A DNA stretch of 64,000 bases, taken from positions 53,188-117,187 of the forward strand of contig NZ_AOIA01000114.1 in assembly GCF_000337695.1 (NCBI RefSeq), given 5' to 3'. The translations under genes were made by a program, and so were the position numbers. Shown piece after piece: positions 51,868-58,728 of the stretch (within the stretch, counting starts at the first letter, position 1; every line of letters starts with the position of its first letter). The notes under the pieces were generated by a model, which did not search any database, was not told the DNA's origin, and was given only the letters and a program-made list of their open reading frames with translations. This DNA comes from Natronococcus jeotgali DSM 18795. GTDB lineage: Archaea; Halobacteriota; Halobacteria; Halobacteriales; Natrialbaceae.

Positions 51868-52004
51868 GTCCGTCGGGAGGCGTCGTCCGCGGAAGTGTCT
51901 TTCCTCTCGGCACGACGCTCGCGGCGGCGTCCGACGATCCGCGTTCGAGGCGAGCGGAACTCGAGATCGACCGCGGATAAACGGGGGGAGTTATGAACAG
52001 GATC

Positions 52005-52011
52005 TTTTATT
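52005..52011 (+). promoter_or_regulatory. TATA box of the first GcvT-like gene
   Basis: TTTTATT is centred about 28 bp before the ATG at 52036, supporting that start over an in-frame ATG at 52015. Confidence 0.55.
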
Positions 52012-52035
52012 GAGGTGTGTACCGTCACCTCTTTC

Positions 52036-53406
52036 ATGGTAGATAGTAACAAACAACCGGAGCTCGAGCAGCCCGACCGGACGGTTCCGCGGAACCTCAG
52101 ACAGACCGGCGACCCGGGCATCGAGATGCTGGTCTCGACGCGGGTTCGGAAGTCCCCGTTCTTTCACAAGTCGTTCAACGAGGAGGGCGCCTGGCGCGCG
52201 ACGGTGTACAATAGGCTCTATCACCCGCGAGGGCTCGTCGAACCCGAGGACGGCGGCGCAATGGCCGAGTACGAGGCGCTGACCGAGGCCGTCACCCTCT
52301 GGGACGTCGCAGTCGAGCGACAGATCCGCGTGAAAGGCCCCGACGCCGAGGCGCTGACGGACTACGTCATCACGCGGGACGCGACCGAGATCGAACCGAT
52401 GCGCGGGAAGTACGCCATCCTCTGTAACGAGGACGGCGGGATCCTGAACGACCCCGTCCTCCTTCGGCTCGCGGAGGACGAGTTCTGGTTCTCGATCTCC
52501 GATTCGACGCTGATGCAGTGGCTCCAGGGAGTCAACGTGGGGAGGGACTTCGACGTCGAGATCGACGAGATCGACGTCGCGCCGATGCAGATCCAGGGTC
52601 CCCGCTCCGAGGACGTGATGATCGACGTCGTCGGCGAGGCGGTCAGCGACATCCCCTACTACGGGCTGATGGAGGCCGAGATCGACGGCTGCGACGTGCT
52701 GGTGAGCCAGACGGGCTTCTCCGGCGAGAAGGGATTCGAGATCTACGTCCGGGACGCGACCGAGAACGCCGAGGCCGTCTGGGATCCCGTCCTCGAGACG
52801 GTCAAAGATCACGGCGGTCGCCAGATCGCCCCCGGCCACCACCGACGGATCGCCGCGGGCATCCTCTCGTGGGGCCAGGACATGGACCACGAGACGTCGC
52901 CGTTCCAGGTCAACCTCGGCTACCAGGTGCCCGACGACAAGGACGGCGACTACGTCGGCAAGGAGGCCCTCGAGCGCCAGCGGGAGCAGATCGAAAACGG
53001 CGAGTACCCCTTCGCGTACAAGCTGATCGGGCTGAAGTTCGCCGGGGAGCCCGTCCGGGACTACGCGCCCGATTTCTGGCTCGTCTCGGATCCCGACACC
53101 GAGGAGACGTGTGGCTACCTCACGTCGCCGTGGTACAACCCCGACCTCGAGACCAACATCGGCCTGGGCTTCGTCCCGGCCGAGACCCTCGAGGAGGCGA
53201 CCGATACGCCGCTCGACGATCGGATTTACGACGAGGAGCTGGATCTGGAGTTCCGGGTGCACCTGCCCGACGAGTACGCCGAGGAGCCCGGCGAGCCGGT
53301 GTTCGCGACCGTCGCCGAGGTGCCGTTCACGGAGTCGGTCAACCCCAGCGCCCGCGAACAGGCCAAGCTCGGCGCGCGTAAGGAAGCCGAGGCCAACGAA
53401 GACTGA
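52036..53406 (+). CDS. GcvT/DmdA-like tetrahydrofolate-dependent transferase, native copy
   Basis: 456 aa. It resembles the GcvT-fold family that includes glycine-cleavage T protein, DMSP demethylase DmdA and vanillate demethylase LigM. Typical elements are EYEALTEAVTLWDVAVERQIRVKGPDAEAL (substrate-site Asp region), GKYAILCNEDGGILNDPVLLRL, PMQIQGPRSEDVM, QTGFSGEKGFEIYV (folate side) and a C-terminal barrel with ETNIGLGFVP. It likely moves a methyl or aminomethyl group to tetrahydrofolate; the donor is unknown. GC and codon use match the genome. A tandem paralogue follows at 53866. The FolC-FolP fusion nearby supports active folate metabolism. Confidence 0.82.
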   Translation: MVDSNKQPELEQPDRTVPRNLRQTGDPGIEMLVSTRVRKSPFFHKSFNEEGAWRATVYNRLYHPRGLVEPEDGGAMAEYEALTEAVTLWDVAVERQIRVKGPDAEALTDYVITRDATEIEPMRGKYAILCNEDGGILNDPVLLRLAEDEFWFSISDSTLMQWLQGVNVGRDFDVEIDEIDVAPMQIQGPRSEDVMIDVVGEAVSDIPYYGLMEAEIDGCDVLVSQTGFSGEKGFEIYVRDATENAEAVWDPVLETVKDHGGRQIAPGHHRRIAAGILSWGQDMDHETSPFQVNLGYQVPDDKDGDYVGKEALERQREQIENGEYPFAYKLIGLKFAGEPVRDYAPDFWLVSDPDTEETCGYLTSPWYNPDLETNIGLGFVPAETLEEATDTPLDDRIYDEELDLEFRVHLPDEYAEEPGEPVFATVAEVPFTESVNPSAREQAKLGARKEAEANED

Positions 53407-53479
53407 CGGTAGCTACCGGGTCAACGGTAGCTAGCACCACGCTCTCTCCGCCTCAGCGAACTTTTTTACCGGGGACATC

Positions 53480-53568
53480 GGTTGATGCCTTCGGCGTCAG
53501 CCTCAACCCCTGGCAAAAACTTCGATGAAAAAAGGCCGCCGTCGCGGGGTTTCACCCCGGTCCGGCGG
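53480..53568 (+). other. Two adjacent hairpins in the gap between GcvT-like genes
   Basis: Hairpin A pairs GGTTGA (53480-53485) with TCAACC (53503-53508), with an inner GCC-TTC-GGC loop. Hairpin B pairs CCGCC (53536-53540) plus CGGGGT (53545-53550) with ACCCCG (53554-53559) plus GGCGG (53564-53568) around a TTC loop. T-runs at 53462-53467 and an A-run at 53528-53533 flank hairpin A. The interval 53407-53865 holds no gene I can support. The hairpins may be terminators, an RNA switch or remnants of a mobile element. Confidence 0.45.
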
Positions 53569-53654
53569 TGAATCGCTCGCGAATGCATGAAATATTCCAG
53601 ACCCGATATAAATGCATTATTCGATTAAGAGAGAGGGCAATGCAGTTACAGGCC

Positions 53655-53738
53655 GTTATTCACTTGCGTGGTACAGGATACCATGACGATGGCCGAGTAT
53701 TCACTTGTATGACACAGAGATACCATGCCGATGACCGA
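53655..53738 (+). repeat. Tandem imperfect 42-bp duplication upstream of the second GcvT-like gene
   Basis: Unit 1 (53655-53696) and unit 2 (53697-53738) are both 42 bases and match at roughly 83 percent when one gap in each is allowed. Shared blocks are ATTCACTTG, GATACCATG and CGATG. Each unit contains a spaced double ATG. Base composition is AT-richer than the host genes, as in the gene that follows at 53866. Confidence 0.65.
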
Positions 53739-53865
53739 GGCACCGACACTGAACCAAAATTCTACCTCCCTACGGGAGTTACCCCGCCGTTCGATACCAG
53801 TCGCATCGGGCGTCTCTGGGCGTCGCTATCCAACCATACCGTCGAATCACCGGAATAGATTACCA

Positions 53866-55230
53866 ATGTCGAGAAACCACCACCCGAACCACCCCAATGT
53901 CGACCAATCGGATCGTACTGTTCCCAGAAATCTTCGTCAAACAGGTGACGCAGACGTTGACCTCGTGACCTCTACCCGGGTTCGGAAGTCACCGTTCTGG
54001 CATCTCTCCGTCGAGGAGGGGTGTCATCAGGCGACGGTTTACAACCACATGTATCACCCCCGCGCGTACATCGACCCCGATGACGGAGGTGCGGAAGCCG
54101 AGTACGAGCTGCTGGTCAACCACGTAGCGCTATGGGACGTCGCGGTCGAGCGCCAGATTCGTGTCGCGGGACCCGATGCCGAGGCGTTCGTCAACTTCGT
54201 CATTACGCGAGAGGCGACCGACATCGAGACGATGCGTGGCAAGTACGCCATCTGCTGCAACCAGGACGGCGGTATCCTCAATGACTTTGTCCTGTTGCGG
54301 CCTGACGACGACGAGTTCTGGTTCTCCATCGCTGACTCCGACCTGCTGCAGTGGTTGCAAGGGGTCACAGTCGGCAATGACTTCGAGGTCGACATCGACG
54401 AGATCGACGTCTCGCCGATGCAGATTCAGGGGCCGAAATCGCCCGATGTGATGGAGTCGCTCATCGGTGATGCGGTCGAAGACGTTCCGTACTACGGACT
54501 GATGGAAGCGACTATCAACGACGTCCCGGTGCTGGTGAGCCAGACGGGCTTCTCCGGAGAGGCAGGGTTCGAAATATACGTCCGTGAAGCGACGAAGAAC
54601 GCCGAGGCAGTGTGGAATCCAGTCCTCGAAACGGTCAAAGACCACGGCGGTGCCGCGACGCCAGTAAACGGTCGTCGACGTATCGCTGCCGGAATCCTGT
54701 CGTTGGGGCAGGACATGGACTACGAGACGTCGCCGTTCCAGGTCAACCTCGGCTATCAGGTCCCCGACGACAAGGACGTGGACTACGTCGGCAAAGCCGA
54801 ACTGGAGCGTCAGAAGGACGCCATCGAAAACGGTGCGTTTCCGTTCACTCACAAACTGGTCGGTCTGAAAATGGCAGGCGAACCGATTCTGGAATGGCCC
54901 TCGGACTACTGGCTCATCTCGGACCCGGAGACGGGCGATGAATGTGGCTACCTGACGTCGGCGGGGTGGAATCCGGACCTCGAGACCAATATCGGCCTCG
55001 GATTCGTTCCAGCGGCGAAACTGCAGGCTGCGACCGACGTTCCGCTCGACGACTCGATATACGACGCGGACCTCGATGTGGAGTTTGCAGTCCACCTCCC
55101 GGACGAGTACGCTGAGGTGCCTGGCAAACCCGTATATGCGACGCTGGCGAAAGTTCCGTTCAAAGAGTCGGTCAATCCCAGCGCCCGTGAACAGGCCAAA
55201 ATTCACGCCAGGGATGATATAGACGATTGA
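53866..55230 (+). CDS. GcvT/DmdA-like tetrahydrofolate-dependent transferase, low-GC paralogue
   Basis: 454 aa and colinear with the gene at 52036 over its whole length; by eye about 70 percent of residues agree. Long identical stretches include DRTVPRNLRQTGD, VRKSPF, WDVAVERQIRV and SVNPSAREQAK. Codon use is clearly AT-richer (GTC/GAC mixed with GAT, GAA, AAA and ACT codons), so it came from another genome rather than by local duplication. ATG at 53866 (MSRNHHPNHPNVDQSDRTVP) places the conserved part 14 residues in, as in the first copy. Upstream lie a 42-bp tandem repeat and hairpins, downstream an IS-like right end. Different substrate or regulation is probable. Confidence 0.82.
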   Translation: MSRNHHPNHPNVDQSDRTVPRNLRQTGDADVDLVTSTRVRKSPFWHLSVEEGCHQATVYNHMYHPRAYIDPDDGGAEAEYELLVNHVALWDVAVERQIRVAGPDAEAFVNFVITREATDIETMRGKYAICCNQDGGILNDFVLLRPDDDEFWFSIADSDLLQWLQGVTVGNDFEVDIDEIDVSPMQIQGPKSPDVMESLIGDAVEDVPYYGLMEATINDVPVLVSQTGFSGEAGFEIYVREATKNAEAVWNPVLETVKDHGGAATPVNGRRRIAAGILSLGQDMDYETSPFQVNLGYQVPDDKDVDYVGKAELERQKDAIENGAFPFTHKLVGLKMAGEPILEWPSDYWLISDPETGDECGYLTSAGWNPDLETNIGLGFVPAAKLQAATDVPLDDSIYDADLDVEFAVHLPDEYAEVPGKPVYATLAKVPFKESVNPSAREQAKIHARDDIDD

Positions 55231-55280
55231 GAGTCGTTTCTCCGAAGACAAGTTGTGATGGACTCAGCGGATTACAGTGG

Positions 55281-55320
55281 TTCAAGGAGAAAGCCCACAA
55301 CTGAAGTCGTGGGATGAACT
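55281..55320 (+). mobile_element. Solo right-end hairpin of an IS200/IS605 or IS1341-type element
   Basis: The sequence TTCAAGGAGAAAGCCCACAA then CTGAAGTCGTGGGATGAACT shows a hairpin: CCCACAAC (55294-55301) with GTCGTGGG (55306-55313), one A-C mismatch and a TGAA loop. AAGCCCAC...GTGGGATGAA is the right-end/omega-RNA hairpin pattern I recall from haloarchaeal TnpB elements. No tnpA or tnpB frame is present within several kb, so it is a remnant or a MITE-like solo end. Confidence 0.55.
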
Positions 55321-55411
55321 CAGAATTGAGTGTATTTGTCATCGCCCGACAGATCGACTCGTTCATTGAACACATGAGGAGTACGCTATTTTAGGGAATA
55401 CGGACGCAGGA

Positions 55412-55606
55412 TTGACCGCTAGCCAACGAGAGGCACTCCTCGTCGCACTCGACACAGGGTATTTTGAAGACCCACTGAACGCAACTCTCAGCGAAGTCGC
55501 CGCTAATCTGGATATCTCTCAACCTGCAGCCAGTAGGCTCCTTCGTCGTGGGATCAAACGACTCATCGTTTCGTCCCTGATGGATGACAGTGAAAAGCCA
55601 GATTGA
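55412..55606 (+). pseudogene. HTH_10 (Bat-type) regulator, C-terminal fragment only
   Basis: From the in-frame TTG at 55412 the frame reads LTASQREALLVALDTGYFED and then LSEVAANLDISQPAASRLLRRGIKRLIVSSL, an HTH_10 DNA-binding domain. Bat-type proteins normally have an N-terminal sensor of at least 150 residues; here an in-frame stop lies at 55367-55369 and no ATG exists between. It is thus a decapitated gene, though a small HTH-only protein from TTG is conceivable. Codons are AT-rich like the preceding GcvT-like gene, and the IS-like hairpin is 90 bp upstream. Confidence 0.6.
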
Positions 55607-55754
55607 TCAACGGCTACTCGGTGCAGTGGCGACGATATCACCCTGAGGGCACGATGTGTCTCCGTCAGCGTCCTCGGGTGAGCGTCGTGACCGAAACACG
55701 CTGTGTATGCACCCCGGCGGTATCAACATCTCGCTTGCTTGATGGAAGTATTCG

Positions 55755-55780
55755 CGTTACGTACGCTCGCCTACGTAACG
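55755..55780. terminator. Perfect 9-bp inverted repeat downstream of the deacylase gene
   Basis: CGTTACGTA (55755-55763) and TACGTAACG (55772-55780) are separated by eight bases. It lies 23 bp beyond the stop of the minus-strand deacylase gene, so it may terminate that transcript; it could also be an operator. The gap 55607-55802 has no other supported feature. Confidence 0.45.
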
Positions 55781-55802
55781 ATTCCCACCGAGGACGTCGT
55801 CC

Positions 55803-56759
55803 TCACTCGAGGCCGGCGATCCCGGCCAGCTTCTCGCCGGCGGTGACCGCGGATTCGCGGGTCAGCGAGTAGATCACGCCCGAAGCGGTCGCGGCGACCG
55901 ACTGGCGGCGCTCGAAGGTGTCGGGCGAGTACACCGTTCCCAGTTCGTCCCCCTCGGCGACGCGGTCGCCGACGGCCACGCCGGGCGCGGGTTCGAACAG
56001 CCCCGAGCGGTCGGCCCCGACGCGTCCCCCGTCGTCGTACAGCACCGTCTGCGAGGGGGGATCGGGCGGCTCCGCGCGGAGCATCCCGAGCTCGCCCAAC
56101 ACGTTCCGGATCCCGTCGGCGCCCCGCCGGGCCGCCTCGAGATCGACCTGGCGGCTGTTCGAGAGTTCGGGGACGATCGCCGTCGTCCCGGCCAGCCGCG
56201 CGGCCGCCCGGAGCGTTCCCGTATACTCCTCGAGGGGGCGCTCCGGCCCGGGATCGGTCATGAGGTAGTCGGCGCCGAACACCGACGCGAGCCGGCGCGA
56301 GTCGCGCTCGCCGCCCTGAAACCGGACGTGCTCGAGCATGTCGGCGGTGCCGCTGTGGAGGTCGACGACGACGTCGGCGGTCGCGATCAGCTCCCAGAGG
56401 CTGGCGACCGCCCGTTCCTGGAGGGTGCCGTCCCCGTCGCCGGGCCACACCCTGTTGAAGTTCGGGTTGACCGCGTCGACCGCCTGCGGGGTCACGTAGG
56501 AGTCGTGGTCGAACGCGAGGCTGTTGACCACCGGGACGGCGACCACGGTCCCCGCGAGTTCGGCCTCGAGCAGGGAGTCGTGGAGTCGGCGCAGCGCCGC
56601 GGCGCCGTTGAGCTCGATCCCGTGCTGTGCGGCCTGGAGGTACGCCGTCGGCCCCGCTCCGCCCTCGTAGCGGTGGACGGTTACCGAGACCTCGGATCCC
56701 GACGGGAGCCGCGCGAGCGCTCGCTCCGCGACGGAATGGGAAACGCTCTCGTGTTCCAT
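55803..56759 (-). CDS. Succinylglutamate desuccinylase/aspartoacylase-family deacylase
   Basis: 318 aa. Zinc ligands are His46 and Glu49 in QHGIELNG and His135 in DLHSGTAD; NPNFNRVWPG (98-107) carries the substrate-binding Arg, and VPELSNS has the catalytic Glu. A C-terminal beta domain (about 235-315) holds VGDRVAEGDELGTVYSPDTF. These enzymes remove acyl groups from amino acids or related amines, for example ectoine-pathway DoeB or AstE; the substrate here is unknown. It is divergent from the ridA gene. The ATG at 56759 is well placed before the first strand. Confidence 0.83.
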   Translation of the reverse strand: MEHESVSHSVAERALARLPSGSEVSVTVHRYEGGAGPTAYLQAAQHGIELNGAAALRRLHDSLLEAELAGTVVAVPVVNSLAFDHDSYVTPQAVDAVNPNFNRVWPGDGDGTLQERAVASLWELIATADVVVDLHSGTADMLEHVRFQGGERDSRRLASVFGADYLMTDPGPERPLEEYTGTLRAAARLAGTTAIVPELSNSRQVDLEAARRGADGIRNVLGELGMLRAEPPDPPSQTVLYDDGGRVGADRSGLFEPAPGVAVGDRVAEGDELGTVYSPDTFERRQSVAATASGVIYSLTRESAVTAGEKLAGIAGLE

Positions 56760-56845
56760 ACCCGATGGAACCAGCCCCGCGGCTTGTAGCTTTGGTCGGC
56801 GGCCCGGAACCGAGTTTTAAGAGATCCCCGGCGCTATACGGGGGT

Positions 56846-57226
56846 GTGAAACGCACGATCCACACGGACGACGCGCCCGAAGCCGTCGGGGCGTACAGCC
56901 AGGCGACGACCGACGGAGACGTCCTCTTTACGGCGGGACAGCTCCCGATGACCGCCGACGGGGAACTGCTCGACGACGCGTCCGTCGCCGACCAGACCAG
57001 GCGGTGTCTCGAGAACGTCGAAGCGATCCTCGAGGCCGAGGACGCCTCGATGGCGGACGTCCTCAAGATGACGATCTTCCTGAACGACATCGACGACTTC
57101 GAGGAATTCAACGAGGCCTACGGCGAGTTCTTCGACGAGGAGCCCCCGGCCCGGAGCGCCCTCGAGGTCGGCGAGGTGCCGAAGGGGGCCGCCCTCGAGG
57201 TCGAGGCGATCGCGACGCTCGAGTAA
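56846..57226 (+). CDS. ridA: RidA family enamine/imine deaminase
   Basis: 126 aa. The family signatures are VGAYSQATTDGDVLFTAGQLPM (N-terminal), NVEAILEAEDASMADVLKMTIFLNDI and PPARSALEVGEVPKGAALEVEAIA, with Arg at the latter site (catalytic Arg). It removes reactive 2-aminoacrylate and related imines made by PLP enzymes and so protects PLP-dependent enzymes; the fold is a trimer. Start is GTG at 56846 with TATA-like TTTTAA (56815-56820) about 28 bp upstream. The 205-bp gap to the convergent alaX gene has no gene I can support. Confidence 0.88.
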   Translation: MKRTIHTDDAPEAVGAYSQATTDGDVLFTAGQLPMTADGELLDDASVADQTRRCLENVEAILEAEDASMADVLKMTIFLNDIDDFEEFNEAYGEFFDEEPPARSALEVGEVPKGAALEVEAIATLE

Positions 57227-57430
57227 CGCCCGCTCGCACACCTTCTCGCCGAGTCCCCGTCCCGACAGCGACGGCTGCGAGCGAACCGGGGCGTCGGTCC
57301 CCGCGAGCCGGGTCCCCTCTCACGGCCGCGAACCGCTACGTGAAGAGTCGGTGATACGACGTGGTTGCCGCGGCCGTCTCTCGGCAGCCGAACGGACGGG
57401 ACGACGGCGACGGAGGACGCGGCGCCGCCC

Positions 57431-58645
57431 TCAGCACTCCTCGCGGAGGAACTCGACCACCGCGGCGGGCTCGGCGTCGAGGCCGCCCCCCTGGGCGAGC
57501 GTCTCGCCGCCGCCGCCACCGCCGCCGAACGCCGCGGTGACGTCCTCGACGATCCCGCTCGCGTCCGTCTCGCCGGTCGTCGCCGCCGCGACGAACGCGC
57601 TCCCGTCGACGCCGGTCAGCACGACGACGTCCCCGAGTTCGCCGGCGCGCTCCTGTGCCTGGTCGGCGGCGTCGTTCGGGCCGACCCCGTCGACGTCGAG
57701 TTCGCCGACGACCCACCGCTGGCCGTCTCGCTCCGTCGCCTCCTCGCCCAGCGCCTCGAGTCGGTTCTCGAGCAGTCGGCTCCGCAGTTCGGCGAGCTCG
57801 TCCTCGAGTTCGGCGTTGCGCCGGGCGACGGCGCTGGCTCGCTCGGGCAGCTCCTCGATCCCGGTCTCGAGGGCCCGCGCCGCCCGATTCGTCGCCCGCG
57901 CGCGGTCGGTTCGGGTTCGAATCGCGGTCGGGCCGACCGCGTACTCGACGCGGACGAGGTCGGCGCCGGGGTTCGAGATATCGAGCACCGCGATCGGGCC
58001 GATCTCGATCGTGTTCCGGACGTGGGTCCCGCCGCAGGCCGCGATATCCCAGCCGTCGATCTCGACGACCCGGACGGTGTCAGCCCGTTCGGCGTTCTCG
58101 GTGAGGTTGAAGACGATCTCGTCGTCGGCCCTGGCTCGCTCGGCGTCCATCTCCCGCCAGGTGACCTCCCGGGAGTCCCAGACGGCCTCCGCGAGCAGGC
58201 GCTCGAGCGAGCGGCCGTCGAGCGCGTCGGTGTTCCTCGTCTCGAAATCGATCCGACACTTCTCGGTTCCGATGTCGAACCCGCCGTAGCCGTGGTCCTC
58301 GAGCAGCCGTCGGCCGGCGCCGTACAGCAGGTGGCTGGCGGTGTGTGCGCGCGCGCAGTACGTGCGAAACGCCTCGTCGATCGATCCGTCGACGGTTTCG
58401 CCCGCGTCGAACTCGGGGGTCGACGCCAGCTCGTGGACGACCGCGCCGTCCCGCGTCTGGACGTCGACGACCTCGATCCCGTCGATCGTCCCCCGATCGG
58501 CGGGTTGGCCGCCCCCCTCGGGGTAGAAGTAGGTCTCCTCGAGTCGGACGTCGGTACCGTCGACGGAGAGTACCCGCCCCTCGAACTCGGTCACGGCGGG
58601 CTCCGCGGCGGCGCGGCTCTCCGTGGCAGTCGGTGTCATCGTCAC
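57431..58645 (-). CDS. alaX: Alanyl-tRNA editing protein (AlaX, long form)
   Basis: 404 aa. It contains the editing domain of AlaRS: HTASH (His101, His105) and CGGTH (Cys204, His208) bind zinc and hydrolyse mischarged Ser-tRNA-Ala and Gly-tRNA-Ala. A preceding beta-barrel (about 20-90) has TYFYPEGGGQPADRG. The C-terminal part (about 240-404) is a coiled coil followed by DHHA1 with GGGGGG near residue 375. This matches the long AlaX type. Start options are ATG at 58645 or 58639; I kept the longer. Confidence 0.87.
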   Translation of the reverse strand: MTMTPTATESRAAAEPAVTEFEGRVLSVDGTDVRLEETYFYPEGGGQPADRGTIDGIEVVDVQTRDGAVVHELASTPEFDAGETVDGSIDEAFRTYCARAHTASHLLYGAGRRLLEDHGYGGFDIGTEKCRIDFETRNTDALDGRSLERLLAEAVWDSREVTWREMDAERARADDEIVFNLTENAERADTVRVVEIDGWDIAACGGTHVRNTIEIGPIAVLDISNPGADLVRVEYAVGPTAIRTRTDRARATNRAARALETGIEELPERASAVARRNAELEDELAELRSRLLENRLEALGEEATERDGQRWVVGELDVDGVGPNDAADQAQERAGELGDVVVLTGVDGSAFVAAATTGETDASGIVEDVTAAFGGGGGGGETLAQGGGLDAEPAAVVEFLREEC

Positions 58646-58728
58646 GAGTATGGCGGCAGCCCCGTATAAACCGTACGGGACGGCCGGACTGGCAGTACTT
58701 TCATGTTCGGGCCGGGACCACGATTGGT

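Noticed and set aside
53461..53568. Glycine or THF riboswitch
   Set aside because: The hairpins do not show the conserved core sequences of those riboswitches, which are bacterial. I kept only a generic structured-region note.
53568..53858. 96-codon frame between the GcvT-like genes
   Set aside because: It crosses the 42-bp tandem repeat, has no domain, and its codons do not match either neighbour.
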